Shown here one piece after another: positions 24,133 to 33,179 of a DNA stretch of 64,000 nt (within the stretch, counting starts at the first letter, position 1; each line of letters opens with the position of its first letter). Location of the stretch: the NCBI RefSeq assembly GCF_011440305.1, contig NZ_JAAOIW010000020.1, positions 1-64,000 on the forward strand. The letters are read 5' to 3'. The notes beneath the pieces are model-generated. The model ran no database searches. It saw nothing but the letters and a program-made list of their open reading frames with translations, and was not told the DNA's origin. The translations under genes were made by a program, and so were the position numbers. The stretch is from Paenibacillus agricola. Lineage in GTDB: Bacteria; Bacillota; Bacilli; Paenibacillales; NBRC-103111.

Positions 24133-25071
24133 TTATTGTTTGTTTACAAAAACCCGCTGCCGCATGGCCTCAAACAGCACGACCGTTGCTGCCATAGCTG
24201 CGTTCAGCGACTCGGCTTTTCCTTGCATCGGGATAAGTATCTGCTCTGTTGAAAGGGCAGATACTTCTGCTGAGACACCTTGTCCTTCATTGCCGATCAC
24301 GAACCAAACCGGGCGGCGGAAGTCGAAATCGTAGCAGCTTGAGGTTGCTTGCAGGCTGGTCGTTACAATCGCAACGCCTTGTTCAGCCGCGGCGGGCAGC
24401 AATGCGTGCAAATCTCCCGAAGCAATGGGTAAATGAAATAGTGAGCCCATCGTGGAGCGAACGGTCTTGGGATTGTATAGGTCTACGGTACCCTTGCCCA
24501 ACAGCACGCCAGTTGCGCCAACGGCATCCGCGCTGCGAATAATGGTGCCGAGATTACCAGGGTCCTGCACGCCGTCTATCACCACGACCAATCCCAGGGG
24601 CTTGAATAAAGCTGCATCTCCTGCTGTACCCCCTGTTCCATTTCCAGTTCCAACTCCCGGTTCTGCTTCAGTCCCCGCCATATCAACGGCTTCGCTTTCC
24701 TTCCGTCCGCCAGCTTTCAGGTCAAGTAAATCCTGTGGCTCCCAGCTCAGCTTCGGCAGCACAGCAAAAACCGCCTGCGGCGTTAGCGTATCCGTGCATT
24801 TGCTTAGCACCGCATCGCTTACCGCAACGCATTCCACGCCTGCGCTCGTTGCCTCGAGCAGCAAGCCCGGAGGCAGCTCCCACTGCCGCTCCTCCGCAAA
24901 TACCAGCGTGTCCACCTTGGCTCCCGATGCCAAAGCCTCCTGCACAAGGTGCACGCCTTCAATCATAAATTGCTGCTGCTTATCCCGTCCTTTGCGATCC
25001 AGCAGCTGCGTCCACGCTTTGACTCGCGGATTTTGTACAGATGTAATCAACGCTACACGACTCCCCTTCAT
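24133..25071 (-). CDS. TrmH/SpoU-family RNA methyltransferase
   Basis: 312 residues. The N-terminal substrate-binding domain begins TSVQNPRVKAWTQLLDRKGR and includes FMIEGVHLVQEAL. The SPOUT knot motifs are DGVQDPGNLGTIIRSADAVG (motif 1), VWFVIGNEGQGVS (motif 2) and ILIPMQGKAESLNAAMAATV (motif 3), so the SAM pocket is complete. Residues about 118-155 are a Gly/Glu/Thr-rich insert (EAEPGVGTGNGTGGTAG) absent from most relatives. A likely rRNA 2'-O-methyltransferase. The start may be ATG 25071 or TTG 25050, the latter following AAGGGGAG. Confidence 0.88.
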   Translation of the reverse strand: MKGSRVALITSVQNPRVKAWTQLLDRKGRDKQQQFMIEGVHLVQEALASGAKVDTLVFAEERQWELPPGLLLEATSAGVECVAVSDAVLSKCTDTLTPQAVFAVLPKLSWEPQDLLDLKAGGRKESEAVDMAGTEAEPGVGTGNGTGGTAGDAALFKPLGLVVVIDGVQDPGNLGTIIRSADAVGATGVLLGKGTVDLYNPKTVRSTMGSLFHLPIASGDLHALLPAAAEQGVAIVTTSLQATSSCYDFDFRRPVWFVIGNEGQGVSAEVSALSTEQILIPMQGKAESLNAAMAATVVLFEAMRQRVFVNKQ

Positions 25072-25190
25072 TTCCTCTTTATTTATTGAGCTCCTAGTTT
25101 AACAACTCGCTCACAGAATTCACACGCGTTGGGAAGTGTCTTTTAAGTTCAAGTATTCCCTTTAGTCCATGAAGCGCGCTCCAGCTTTGG

Positions 25191-25850
25191 CTACTCTACG
25201 AACATTTTTTCGAAATCCTGCAAATCCTCATTGCTCCCAACCACGATCAACAAATCATCTTCGGTGATCAAATCCTCGGCATTGGGGGCGATGTTCATAC
25301 TTGAGCCCGTTTTGATCGCAATGACATTACAGCCATACTTCGCCCGAATATCCAGCTGCCTTAGGTTTTTGCCAATCATTTTACGCGAAGCTTTAAGCTC
25401 GACAATGCTATGCTTCTCAGAAAGCTCTATATAATCGATGATATTGGTAGAAATCAAATTATGTGCTACACGTTGGCCCATATCACGCTCTGGATAAATT
25501 ACTTTATCAGCACCAACTTTTCTCAGCACCTTGCCGTGCAGCTCATTTTGCGCTTTTACAATAACGGTCGGAATGCCCATTTCCTTGACGATAATTGTTG
25601 TCAGTATGCTGGCCTGGATATCCTCACCAATCGCTACAACCACTACATCAAAATTGCGCAGCCCTAGAGCGTTCAGTGCTTCCTCATCTGTCGAATCTGC
25701 CTGCACAACGTGAGTAACGATCGAAGATATTTCCTGCATTCTTTGCTCGCTGTTATCGATAGCCAGCACTTCAAACCCTAAGCCCGACAAGGTTTTGGCG
25801 ACACTGGTGCCGAAACGGCCCATGCCGATGATTGCAAATTGTTTTTTCAT
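25191..25850 (-). CDS. ktrA: KtrA/KtrC-type RCK potassium uptake regulator
   Basis: 219 residues: an RCK_N Rossmann domain (GMGRFG at 9-14, Asp33 in LAIDNSEQRM) that binds NAD or ATP, and an RCK_C domain (ELKASRKMIGKNLRQLDIRA, ITEDDLLIVVGSNEDLQDFE) that may bind cyclic di-AMP. It gates a KtrB/KtrD membrane pore that is not present in this window. ATG 25850 follows AAGAAGGGTGCGGGTGAACG. Whether it is KtrA or KtrC cannot be told from sequence alone. Confidence 0.88.
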   Translation of the reverse strand: MKKQFAIIGMGRFGTSVAKTLSGLGFEVLAIDNSEQRMQEISSIVTHVVQADSTDEEALNALGLRNFDVVVVAIGEDIQASILTTIIVKEMGIPTVIVKAQNELHGKVLRKVGADKVIYPERDMGQRVAHNLISTNIIDYIELSEKHSIVELKASRKMIGKNLRQLDIRAKYGCNVIAIKTGSSMNIAPNAEDLITEDDLLIVVGSNEDLQDFEKMFVE

Positions 25851-26187
25851 GGACGTTCACCCGCACCCTTCTTTTCAACAAATCTTATTATACGATCACT
25901 GTATATACAGACTATTTACATTGTTATTTATTATACCATAAAGCTTCAAAGCATTTTTCAGTAATGCCAAAGTAATTGTTGCCTGAGCTCCCATTTTCCC
26001 GCTATGCAGCCAGCATCTTTTTTCAGAAAGATCCTCTTCAAATTTTCATCAAAAACACTTCGCCTGTACGATTCCGGTGGAATCGCATGATCTAAGACAG
26101 TTTGGTACATATTAAACAAAGTCGATGAGCACAATCAATGAAGCTAAGCCACATTAAATTTAGTCACGAAAAGCGAGGGAACCTTCC

Positions 26188-26391
26188 ATGAATTTAAACC
26201 TTAGACAAGCTATTGTTCAACGCGTCACAGACAAAAATAATGAGGAATTATTCGGTATCATCGAGGATTCCATTGGCGGCGAAGAGCAGGTGCTTCCCGG
26301 GCTGGGTGTGTTGTTCGAGATTATTTGGCAGCATAGCGAAGAAAACGTGCAAGCCCAAATGGTCACTGCTTTAAAGGAGCATTTAGCTTAA
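26188..26391 (+). CDS. sspI: small acid-soluble spore protein SspI
   Basis: A 67-residue protein that matches SspI closely: MNLNLRQAIVQRVTDKNNEE, GIIEDSIGGEEQVLPGLGVL and EIIWQHSEENVQAQM. It is made in the forespore and stored in the spore core. GAGGGAACCTTCC precedes the ATG. It is transcribed away from the RCK gene and close to the TrmH-type methyltransferase, the same neighbourhood as in Bacillus subtilis. A stable terminator follows. I could not define a sigma-G promoter with confidence. Confidence 0.95.
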   Translation: MNLNLRQAIVQRVTDKNNEELFGIIEDSIGGEEQVLPGLGVLFEIIWQHSEENVQAQMVTALKEHLA

Positions 26392-26402
26392 GTCAAAAAG
26401 AA

Positions 26403-26459
26403 AGCCACTATGAGCAACCAGAGTCCTAAAGCTCTAGTTTCTTCATAGTGGCTACTTTT
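26403..26459 (+). terminator. terminator of sspI
   Basis: AGCCACTATGA (26403-26413) pairs with TCATAGTGGCT (26443-26453), followed by ACTTTTA. The loop holds a smaller hairpin GAG...CTC. Confidence 0.75.
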
Positions 26460-26486
26460 ATAAGTGCTGCTTATTTTTATGATATA

Positions 26487-27590
26487 TTAATCCAGTATGC
26501 CTCTGACCAACCCACTTGGCATTGGCTTAGGCTTCTCGCATGTGCTGTGCATGGTGTAATGCTTGCCTTGCTCCGAAGCATCGTGGAAGCCATGCATCGC
26601 TTCAAGGATATGGTAGGCTAGCTCACCACTTGCGCGGTTTGGCCTGCCATTACGAATCGCGAATGCCATATCAAGGACACCAAGACCACGACTGTTATCC
26701 GAGTAGCCATGGACCAAAGGAACTTCACTGAACTCCTTCGCATCATGGCGGCGCACTAATACAGGACCACCAAATGTGTTCGGATCGGGTACGCTTAATG
26801 TACCCTCACTACCATAAATCTCCATCCGTGGTACTTGTGACCCACCAAAGGAATCGAAGCTTGTAATGATCGTGCCAATCGCGCCACTATGGAAATCAAG
26901 TACACCCGCAACATGGGTTGGGGTTTCGACCTTGATCGTTTGCCCGAATTTCGGTGCGCTCGTAATTGTCCGTTCTGGATATGAAATTTTGGCTGAGCCG
27001 GTTACCCTGGAAATCGGTCCGAGCAAGGCAACCAATGCGGTCAAATAATAAGGACCCATATCGAACATAGGACCGCCACCAAGCGCGTAATAAAACTCCG
27101 GATCCGGATGCCAATGCTCGTGGCCGCGCCCGATCATAAATGCGCTGGCAGCAACCGGTGTCCCGATCCAGCCATCGTTAATCAGCTTGATGCAAGTCTG
27201 GATACCGCCACCGAGGAAGGTGTCCGGCGCACTGCCCACGTATAAACCTTTTTCCTTAGCTACCGCTAAAATCCGTTGGCCTTCTTCACGCGTTACAGCA
27301 AGTGGTTTTTCTACATACACATGCTTGCCTGCTTCAAGCGCTTGGATGCACACGTCCGCATGGGCGGCTGGAATTGTCAAATTGATCACCAGTTCAATTT
27401 CCGGATCCGCCAACAGCTCAGCCACGGAATAAGCCTTGGCGATACCAAACTCCTCTGCACTTGCTTTAGCTCTCTCCACGTTCAAATCTGCACAAGCGGT
27501 AACCTCCAACGCTGAAAATGTTTGGCAGTTTTTAAAATAAATCGCACTGATTTTACCGCATCCGATAATCCCTATACGTACCTTTTTCAT
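26487..27590 (-). CDS. Gfo/Idh/MocA-family oxidoreductase
   Basis: 367 residues from ATG 27590 ([15 protein letters not shown]), with AGAAGGAGCATCAAG upstream; the frame to 27743 overlaps the ThuA gene and is unlikely. The Rossmann motif is GIIGCGKIS at 7-15 and the catalytic EKP is in [31 protein letters not shown] is the conserved GFO_IDH_MocA_C motif. The family oxidises sugars or inositols with NAD(P). Third gene of the operon after the other Gfo/Idh/MocA and the ThuA gene. Confidence 0.9.
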   Translation of the reverse strand: MKKVRIGIIGCGKISAIYFKNCQTFSALEVTACADLNVERAKASAEEFGIAKAYSVAELLADPEIELVINLTIPAAHADVCIQALEAGKHVYVEKPLAVTREEGQRILAVAKEKGLYVGSAPDTFLGGGIQTCIKLINDGWIGTPVAASAFMIGRGHEHWHPDPEFYYALGGGPMFDMGPYYLTALVALLGPISRVTGSAKISYPERTITSAPKFGQTIKVETPTHVAGVLDFHSGAIGTIITSFDSFGGSQVPRMEIYGSEGTLSVPDPNTFGGPVLVRRHDAKEFSEVPLVHGYSDNSRGLGVLDMAFAIRNGRPNRASGELAYHILEAMHGFHDASEQGKHYTMHSTCEKPKPMPSGLVRGILD

Positions 27591-27651
27591 TCTTGATGCT
27601 CCTTCTCTTTTGGCTAATTTTAAACGGGTTGATTGTTGTCCTGTACCGATT

Positions 27652-28371
27652 TTATACTTGGCTGTCGCCCATGCCTGAATATTGAGCTGCTGCAGCTGTT
27701 GTGCTGGCCAAAGCTTTGCCTGCTGCCGACCACAGGAAGCCACGACGCATTAATAGCTTCACCTCTGGCATATCGACAATATTAGCAACATGTCCTAGCG
27801 AACAGTAATATACACGCCCTACTCCCCATCTTTTCGTCCAAACTACCGGCATATCAACCGCTTTATTCAACGAATGCGGGCCCTCCACTACTGGAAAACG
27901 TGTCGTTGCCAGCACCTCCACAGCAGGATCTACATGCAAGTAATATTGCTCGCTTACTACAGTAAAGTCCTCGATCCCTTCAACTAAGGGGCTGGAGCTG
28001 CCTTTAATATTCACTACATATTCCACGCCATCATTGCCGGGATGAGCAACCCAATTGCCGCCCGTCATAAACTGCCAATCCACATTATTGCGGAACGAAT
28101 CACACATACCGCCATGGCAGCCTGCGATACCTACGCCGCTTTGGACGGCTTCGGATACATTCTTGGCAAGCTGCTTATCGATCTCGCCCATTGTCCATAC
28201 CGGTACGATTAGGTCGAGCCCTAAGAGCTTTTCAGCATCTGCGAATGCCTCCAGTGTATCGGATACTTCCACCTCAAAGCCTTCTTCCTCTAATACGGTG
28301 CGGAAGATTTCAGCTACCTGCTTCGGTTCATGGCCCTGCCAGCCACCTTGGACGATCAATGCTTTTTTCAT
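27652..28371 (-). CDS. ThuA-domain protein
   Basis: 239 residues from ATG 28371 ([17 protein letters not shown]), after [36 protein letters not shown] and [17 protein letters not shown] are ThuA hallmarks; the fold is like that of class I glutamine amidotransferases, and a cysteine at CHGG is present. ThuA was named from trehalose utilisation; the reaction is not settled. Set between two Gfo/Idh/MocA dehydrogenases, it probably serves a sugar or glycoside degradation pathway. Confidence 0.88.
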   Translation of the reverse strand: MKKALIVQGGWQGHEPKQVAEIFRTVLEEEGFEVEVSDTLEAFADAEKLLGLDLIVPVWTMGEIDKQLAKNVSEAVQSGVGIAGCHGGMCDSFRNNVDWQFMTGGNWVAHPGNDGVEYVVNIKGSSSPLVEGIEDFTVVSEQYYLHVDPAVEVLATTRFPVVEGPHSLNKAVDMPVVWTKRWGVGRVYYCSLGHVANIVDMPEVKLLMRRGFLWSAAGKALASTTAAAAQYSGMGDSQV

Positions 28372-28439
28372 GATGAGTGCTCCTTTTGTTCTTAATTTGT
28401 TGAACGTTTTCGGTTCAGCTTTTCTTTCCCGCTCCCAGC

Positions 28440-29600
28440 CTATACTTCGTCGATTCGCACCCAACGGCGCTCGGCGATCGAGCGGTCTACGGCCTCAAGC
28501 ACTTCCTGGCATTTCACGCCATCCACGAAATTAGGAACGGGCTGGCGGTCTTCCTCTATTGCCTGCATCAGCTCCACGACCTCGTGGATAAATGTATGCT
28601 CATAACCGATGGTATGGCCAGCAGGCCACCAAGCATCCATGTAGGCATGCGACGGATCGGTCGCTAATACGCGGCGGAAGCCTTGGACATCCTCGGCGTC
28701 GTCTGAGAAATACACCTGCAGCTCATTCATCCGTTCGAAGTCGAACTTCACGCTGCCCTTGCTGCCGTTAATCTCGAATGAATTTGTGCAGCGATGTCCT
28801 GGCGCAAAGCGGGTTGCCTCAAAGCTGCCCAGCGCGCCGTTTTCGAACCGGCTCATGAATAACGTCGCATCGTCGACGGTAACAGGCGCCTTCGGCGCGT
28901 CTTTGCTTCCCTTGGCGCTTAAGCCTGTCATCGTTGTTGGTAGCGGGCGTTCCTTCACGAACGTTTCGCTCATCCCGATGACCTCTGTCATTCCACCGAC
29001 CAAATAATGTGCCAAGTCGATCAAATGCGCACCAAGATCACCGTGAGAGCCCGAGCCTGCTATCTCCTTCTGTAACCGCCATACTAACGGAAAATCCGGA
29101 TCAACGATCCAATCCTGTAGAAACCAAGCGCGAAAATGATAAATTTCGCCTAAACGACCTTCATCGACCAGCTTTTTGGCCAATTGCACAGCCGGCGCAA
29201 AACGGTAGTTAAACCCGACCATATGCTTCACGCCTGCATCCTCGGCAGCTTTCAGCATTTCCCTTGAATCGGGCAACGTTAGTGCCAATGGCTTCTCGCA
29301 GAAAATATGCTTGCCCGCTTTCGCGGCAGCCAGCGCGATTTCCATATGTGCGTTACTTGGCGCATTAATGTCGATAACATCGATATCATCGCGCTCCAGC
29401 AGCTCACGCCAATCCGTCACATAACCGTCCCAACCGAATTGCTCGGCCGCCTCGGCAACGCCCTGCTCATCACGGCCACAAATCAACTTCATCATCGGCT
29501 TTGCCAGCTTCGGGAAAAACATATGTAAATCACGATAAGCATGGCTATGCGCCTTACCCATAAATTTGTAACCAACCATCCCGATGTTTACTTGTTTCAT
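28440..29600 (-). CDS. Gfo/Idh/MocA-family oxidoreductase
   Basis: 386 residues. The N-terminal segment NIGMVGYKFMGKAHSHAYRD is the variant Rossmann loop common in Paenibacillus dehydrogenases of this group, and HIFCEKPLALTLPD supplies the EKP catalytic motif. SGSHGDLGAHLIDLAHYLVG contains the conserved histidine region of the C-terminal domain. ATG 29600 is preceded by GAAGGAGGCCAATGGAAA. First enzyme gene of the LacI-linked operon. Substrate unknown; sugar or cyclitol is likely. Confidence 0.9.
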   Translation of the reverse strand: MKQVNIGMVGYKFMGKAHSHAYRDLHMFFPKLAKPMMKLICGRDEQGVAEAAEQFGWDGYVTDWRELLERDDIDVIDINAPSNAHMEIALAAAKAGKHIFCEKPLALTLPDSREMLKAAEDAGVKHMVGFNYRFAPAVQLAKKLVDEGRLGEIYHFRAWFLQDWIVDPDFPLVWRLQKEIAGSGSHGDLGAHLIDLAHYLVGGMTEVIGMSETFVKERPLPTTMTGLSAKGSKDAPKAPVTVDDATLFMSRFENGALGSFEATRFAPGHRCTNSFEINGSKGSVKFDFERMNELQVYFSDDAEDVQGFRRVLATDPSHAYMDAWWPAGHTIGYEHTFIHEVVELMQAIEEDRQPVPNFVDGVKCQEVLEAVDRSIAERRWVRIDEV

Positions 29601-29667
29601 TTTCCATTGGCCTCCTTCAAAATTGGACTTATCGCAAGCAAGCTGCGTATCTCTCGCTCAGGCACTT

Positions 29668-29850
29668 CAGCGACTCCTCGCTAAAAGCTCTCCCGCTGTA
29701 CACACCTCTCACTCCGTCACGCTCTTGCCCAGCGACTCCTCGCTAAAAGCTCTCCCGCTGTGCACACCTCTCACTCCGTCACGCTCTTGCCCAGCGACTC
29801 CTCGCCAAGCTCTCCCGCCACCGCTCCTCACTCCATCGCGCTCCTGCTGC
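29668..29850. repeat. 62-bp tandem repeat, about three copies
   Basis: Two near-identical 62-bp copies start at 29668 and 29730 with CAGCGACTCCTCGCTAAAAG; a third, shorter and degenerate copy starts at 29792 and runs into the 3' end of the LacI gene. No spacers separate them, so it is not a CRISPR array. Confidence 0.85.
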
Positions 29851-30859
29851 TGGACTGCCTCACCACAAGCTCGGTGTCCAGCTTCACCTGAAAGCCGCCC
29901 GGCTCGCCGGCGACCTGTGCCAGCAGCCGCTCTGCGGCAAGGCTGCCCATCTCATAAAACGGGACCGCCACGCTGGTAAGTGGCGGATCGGTCACGCGGG
30001 CTACGTCGGAGTCGTCATAGCCGACAACCGCAACGTCCCTGCCCGCTTCCCAGCCGAGCTCGCGTAAGCCCTGCATCAGCCCGATCGCCATCCGGTCGTT
30101 AGCGGCGAAGATCGCATCGATCTCATGCCTGCGTGCATACAGCGACGCAGCCATCCGGTAGCCGCTTGTACGGCTGTAGTTGCCTTCATAGTAAAGCTTA
30201 TGCAGCTCCTCTGAGTCTTTGCCTACTTCCCGCATCGCTCTCGTATAGCCTTCATAGCGGTCTGCGCTGTTGGAAAACTGCGCCGATCCATTAACGAAGG
30301 CAATCTGCCTGTAGCCTTTTTCCATCAGATGCTTGACCGCTTGGTAGCTGCCGCCGATATGGTCGGCATCGATTTCATTGAAGCTTTCGCCAGCAAAATG
30401 CTGGTTAACTAGGCAAAATGAATGCCCCTCTGCCTCCAGCCTTTTCAATTGGGCTCTTTCACTAGGTGTATCACTGGCGCCTAGAATGATGCAGGCGTCC
30501 ACCTTTTGTGAACGGAACCGCTCAATGTAATCGCTCTCTTCGTCCAGGGAACGAAAGGAAAGCAGAAGGTCATAGCCCTTCTCCTTCACCTTGGCACCGA
30601 TCCCACTTAATACCTCGGAAAAATAGTACGTCGAAAACAAATGAACCTTAGGCACATAAGGAAGCACAACGCCCAAATTACCGCTTTTACGGCGGGCAAA
30701 GCTTTGGGCTATCGCGTTGGGGTGGTAGTTTAGTGCTTGGGCAGCCTCTTGCACACGTTGCTTCGTCTGTGCCTTCATCGGCCCTACGCCGTTGAATACA
30801 CGGGAAACGGTAGCTTCGGAGACGCCCGCCAGCTCAGCAACTTCCTTCCTGGTTACTAT
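29828..30859 (-). CDS. LacI-family transcriptional regulator (apparent ATA start)
   Basis: Read from ATA 30859 the gene gives 343 residues, the usual length, beginning with the normal LacI HTH: V-T-R-K-E-V-A-E-L-A-G-V-S-E-A-T-V-S-R-V-F-N-G. AGAGGGGGAT lies nine bases before it. No ATG, GTG or TTG occurs in frame between the upstream stop and residue 27, and the first ATG (30778) would remove the HTH. The sugar-binding domain (NLGVVLPYVPKVHLFSTYYF, DAIFAANDRMAIGLMQGLRE, DVAVVGYDDSDVARVTDPPL) is complete. It probably controls the Gfo/Idh/MocA-ThuA operon downstream. The last residues are encoded by the repeat at 29792-29850. Confidence 0.85.
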   Translation of the reverse strand: MVTRKEVAELAGVSEATVSRVFNGVGPMKAQTKQRVQEAAQALNYHPNAIAQSFARRKSGNLGVVLPYVPKVHLFSTYYFSEVLSGIGAKVKEKGYDLLLSFRSLDEESDYIERFRSQKVDACIILGASDTPSERAQLKRLEAEGHSFCLVNQHFAGESFNEIDADHIGGSYQAVKHLMEKGYRQIAFVNGSAQFSNSADRYEGYTRAMREVGKDSEELHKLYYEGNYSRTSGYRMAASLYARRHEIDAIFAANDRMAIGLMQGLRELGWEAGRDVAVVGYDDSDVARVTDPPLTSVAVPFYEMGSLAAERLLAQVAGEPGGFQVKLDTELVVRQSSSRSAME

Positions 30860-31043
30860 AAGACCATCCCCCTCTTCAGCTTAATCACGCATTATGTACA
30901 CGCGTTCATTTTATCATGGGATGCCTTGCTTGTCAATATGAGATCTTGCTATTCCTTCTTCGAGCGCTAATACCGATCCTAAAACTTCTGCGGGTTAAAG
31001 CTACCCTAACGTAATTTCATCTGACTATTCTCGCAAAAGTTTC

Positions 31044-31098
31044 TTGCTATTCCAACCAAATAAACGTATAATTTCGACTGATAATAATAATCATTTTC
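31044..31098 (+). promoter_or_regulatory. promoter and Fur box of the siderophore importer
   Basis: TTGCTA (31044-31049) and TATAAT (31067-31072) are spaced by 17 bases. Just downstream, GATAATAATAATCATTTTC (31080-31098) matches the Fur consensus in 17 of 19 positions. Iron-loaded Fur would block transcription of the operon that follows. Confidence 0.85.
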
Positions 31099-31120
31099 AT
31101 ATGTTTACTATGTAAGGGGA

Positions 31121-32143
31121 ATGACAAAAATCAAAGCTTCTTCGAGTTTAAATCCCATTACCTTTAGCTTGGTTATTGCAGCTGCAATATTCGTTTTACT
31201 GGTATCCATGTTTATTGCCATTTCGTATGGTGCAAAGGAAATGACACTAAGTACTGTTTGGTCAGCTGTTATCCAGTATAATCCAGCATTAACAGCACAC
31301 CAGATTATCCATGAGCTCCGACTTCCGCGTGTGCTTGGAGCAGCAGCCATGGGAGCGGCTTTTGCTGTTGCGGGCGCCTTAATGCAAGGCGTAACGCGGA
31401 ATCCATTGGCTGACGCGGGCATATTAGGAATTAATGCGGGTGCGACTTTTGTGGTGGCGCTTAGCTTTGCGTTTTTTCCGAATTTACCTTATTCGGCTTT
31501 AATTGCCCTTTCGTTTTCAGGGGCTGTGATGAGTACTGTATTTATTTTTCTGTTGGGACGTTCCTCCGCAGGCGGGTTAACTCCGTTACGTTTAACGATC
31601 GCTGGTGCCGTTGTAGCCGCATTATTGCATTCACTCAGCTCAGGCATTGCGATCTATTACAATTTAGCTCAGGATTTGGCCTTCTGGTATGCCGGCGGTG
31701 TAGCGGGGGTCAAGTGGTCGCATTTGCAGCTGCTGGTACCGGTTATCAGCATTACTCTTATTGGGGCTTTTGCCTTGGGGCGGCAAATTTCGCTCGTTTC
31801 CTTAGGTGAAGATATTGCGGTCAATCTGGGCGTCAAGACCAAACGGATTCGGGTGCTTGGTATGGCAGGAGCTGTGCTCTTGGCTGGCGTTTCCGTTTCG
31901 GCTGTCGGGTCAATCGGGTTTGTTGGCCTGGTCATCCCGCACATAGCACGCAAAATAGTTGGCGTCGATTATCGCTTCATTATTCCGTTATCCGCCTTAT
32001 TAGGTGCGGTGCTGCTGGTTGTCGCTGATCTTGGTGCACGTATGGTTAATCCTCCAAGAGAGCTCGCGCTTGGCATTATGGTCGCACTAGTTGGTGTTCC
32101 TTTCTTTCTTTATTTAGCTCGTAAAGAAAGGAGAAGCCTATAA
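31121..32143 (+). CDS. FecCD-family siderophore ABC permease, first subunit
   Basis: 340 residues with about ten transmembrane helices. Family motifs are HQIIHELRLPRVLGAAAMGA, GVTRNPLADAGILGINAGA and the coupling region SLGEDIAVNLGVKTKRIRVL, then SIGFVGLVIPHIARKIVG. It forms the membrane channel for ferric siderophore import with the next gene product. The ATG at 31121 has GGGG only two bases away; no better start is visible. Expressed from the Fur-box promoter. No ATPase gene lies in the operon, so one encoded elsewhere must serve it. Confidence 0.92.
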   Translation: MTKIKASSSLNPITFSLVIAAAIFVLLVSMFIAISYGAKEMTLSTVWSAVIQYNPALTAHQIIHELRLPRVLGAAAMGAAFAVAGALMQGVTRNPLADAGILGINAGATFVVALSFAFFPNLPYSALIALSFSGAVMSTVFIFLLGRSSAGGLTPLRLTIAGAVVAALLHSLSSGIAIYYNLAQDLAFWYAGGVAGVKWSHLQLLVPVISITLIGAFALGRQISLVSLGEDIAVNLGVKTKRIRVLGMAGAVLLAGVSVSAVGSIGFVGLVIPHIARKIVGVDYRFIIPLSALLGAVLLVVADLGARMVNPPRELALGIMVALVGVPFFLYLARKERRSL

Positions 32144-33162
32144 TGAGCCTGCAAGCCCACAACAGAGAAAAGCGAACTATCAAGGTTAGTATGATCTTGA
32201 TAGCGATTTGCACGATTGCGGTATTAATCAGCTTGAACACAGGCACGATCCGGCTGCCGCCGATGAATGTCATCCAAACCTTTCTTGGCTATGGCACGCC
32301 AGATGACAAGCTCGTTTTGTTCGATTATCGGCTGCCGCGTATTTTGATCACGATGCTGGCAGGAATCGGCTTAGGTGTATCCGGCGCCATTTTGCAAGGC
32401 ATATCCCGGAATGGGCTGGCAGACCCCGGAATTTTGGGGCTCCATGCCGGCTCTGCGCTCGGGCTGATCGCTTTTGTCAGCTTTTTTCATTCGATGAAGG
32501 AATCGTCCGCCATTCTTATTCCTTTATTCACCTTCGCAGGCGGCGTGCTCACAGCCGTTCTAATTGTGATCCTGGCTTATGACCGCCATAAAGGGCTGCT
32601 GCCTATCCGGCTTATCCTTATCGGCATTGCCGTGGCTGCGGGCTTTAGTGCCATTACGCTATATTTCTCGCTTCTTCTGGACGAAACTACCTATGCCTTC
32701 ACGGCCAGGTGGCTGGTCGGCAATGTTTGGGGGCGAGACTGGATTCATGTGATGGCGCTGCTTCCTTGGATTGTTATTTTTGCTCCTTATGCCTGGTTTC
32801 AATCCAAAACCTTAAATGCCTTCTCACTTGGCGATGAGGTTGCAGTTGGGATCGGGGCTGCTGTACACCGCAAGCGTTTGTTACTATTGATGACCGCTGT
32901 TGCCTTATCTAGTGCCAGTGTAGCGGTGGCTGGCGGTATTGGATTTATTGGTCTTGTTGCCCCCCATCTGGCACGCCGGCTCGTGGGGCCGATGCACCAG
33001 CATTTCCTGCCGATTGCCGGCCTTATTGGCCTGGTCATCCTGGTCGTCGCGGATACGGTTGGCCGTTCCTTGTTCCAGCCTAACGCCATTCCCGCAGGGA
33101 TTGTCGTCGCTGCGATTGGCGCACCTTACTTTCTTTATTTGCTTGCCAAAACCAAATCTTAA
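32143..33162 (+). CDS. FecCD-family siderophore ABC permease, second subunit
   Basis: 339 residues, same fold as its neighbour. DYRLPRILITMLAGIGLGVS, GISRNGLADPGILGLHAGS, FSLGDEVAVGIGAAVHRKR and GGIGFIGLVAPHLARRLVGP are the family motifs. Its ATG overlaps the previous stop codon (TAATG), pointing to translational coupling and a heterodimeric channel. Followed after 17 bases by the binding-protein gene. Confidence 0.92.
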   Translation: MSLQAHNREKRTIKVSMILIAICTIAVLISLNTGTIRLPPMNVIQTFLGYGTPDDKLVLFDYRLPRILITMLAGIGLGVSGAILQGISRNGLADPGILGLHAGSALGLIAFVSFFHSMKESSAILIPLFTFAGGVLTAVLIVILAYDRHKGLLPIRLILIGIAVAAGFSAITLYFSLLLDETTYAFTARWLVGNVWGRDWIHVMALLPWIVIFAPYAWFQSKTLNAFSLGDEVAVGIGAAVHRKRLLLLMTAVALSSASVAVAGGIGFIGLVAPHLARRLVGPMHQHFLPIAGLIGLVILVVADTVGRSLFQPNAIPAGIVVAAIGAPYFLYLLAKTKS

Positions 33163-33179
33163 ACAACTTAGGAGGCTAT

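Noticed and set aside
24452-25102. 216-codon plus-strand ORF opposite the TrmH gene
   Set aside because: Ser/Thr/Pro-rich composition typical of an antisense frame of a GC-rich gene; no start signal.
25851-26187. Sigma-G promoter of sspI
   Set aside because: Expected because of the gene, but no pair of -35 and -10 boxes at the right spacing could be found by eye; left unassigned.
29668-29850. Tandem repeat as a CRISPR array
   Set aside because: The 62-bp units are directly joined without variable spacers and no cas gene is near.
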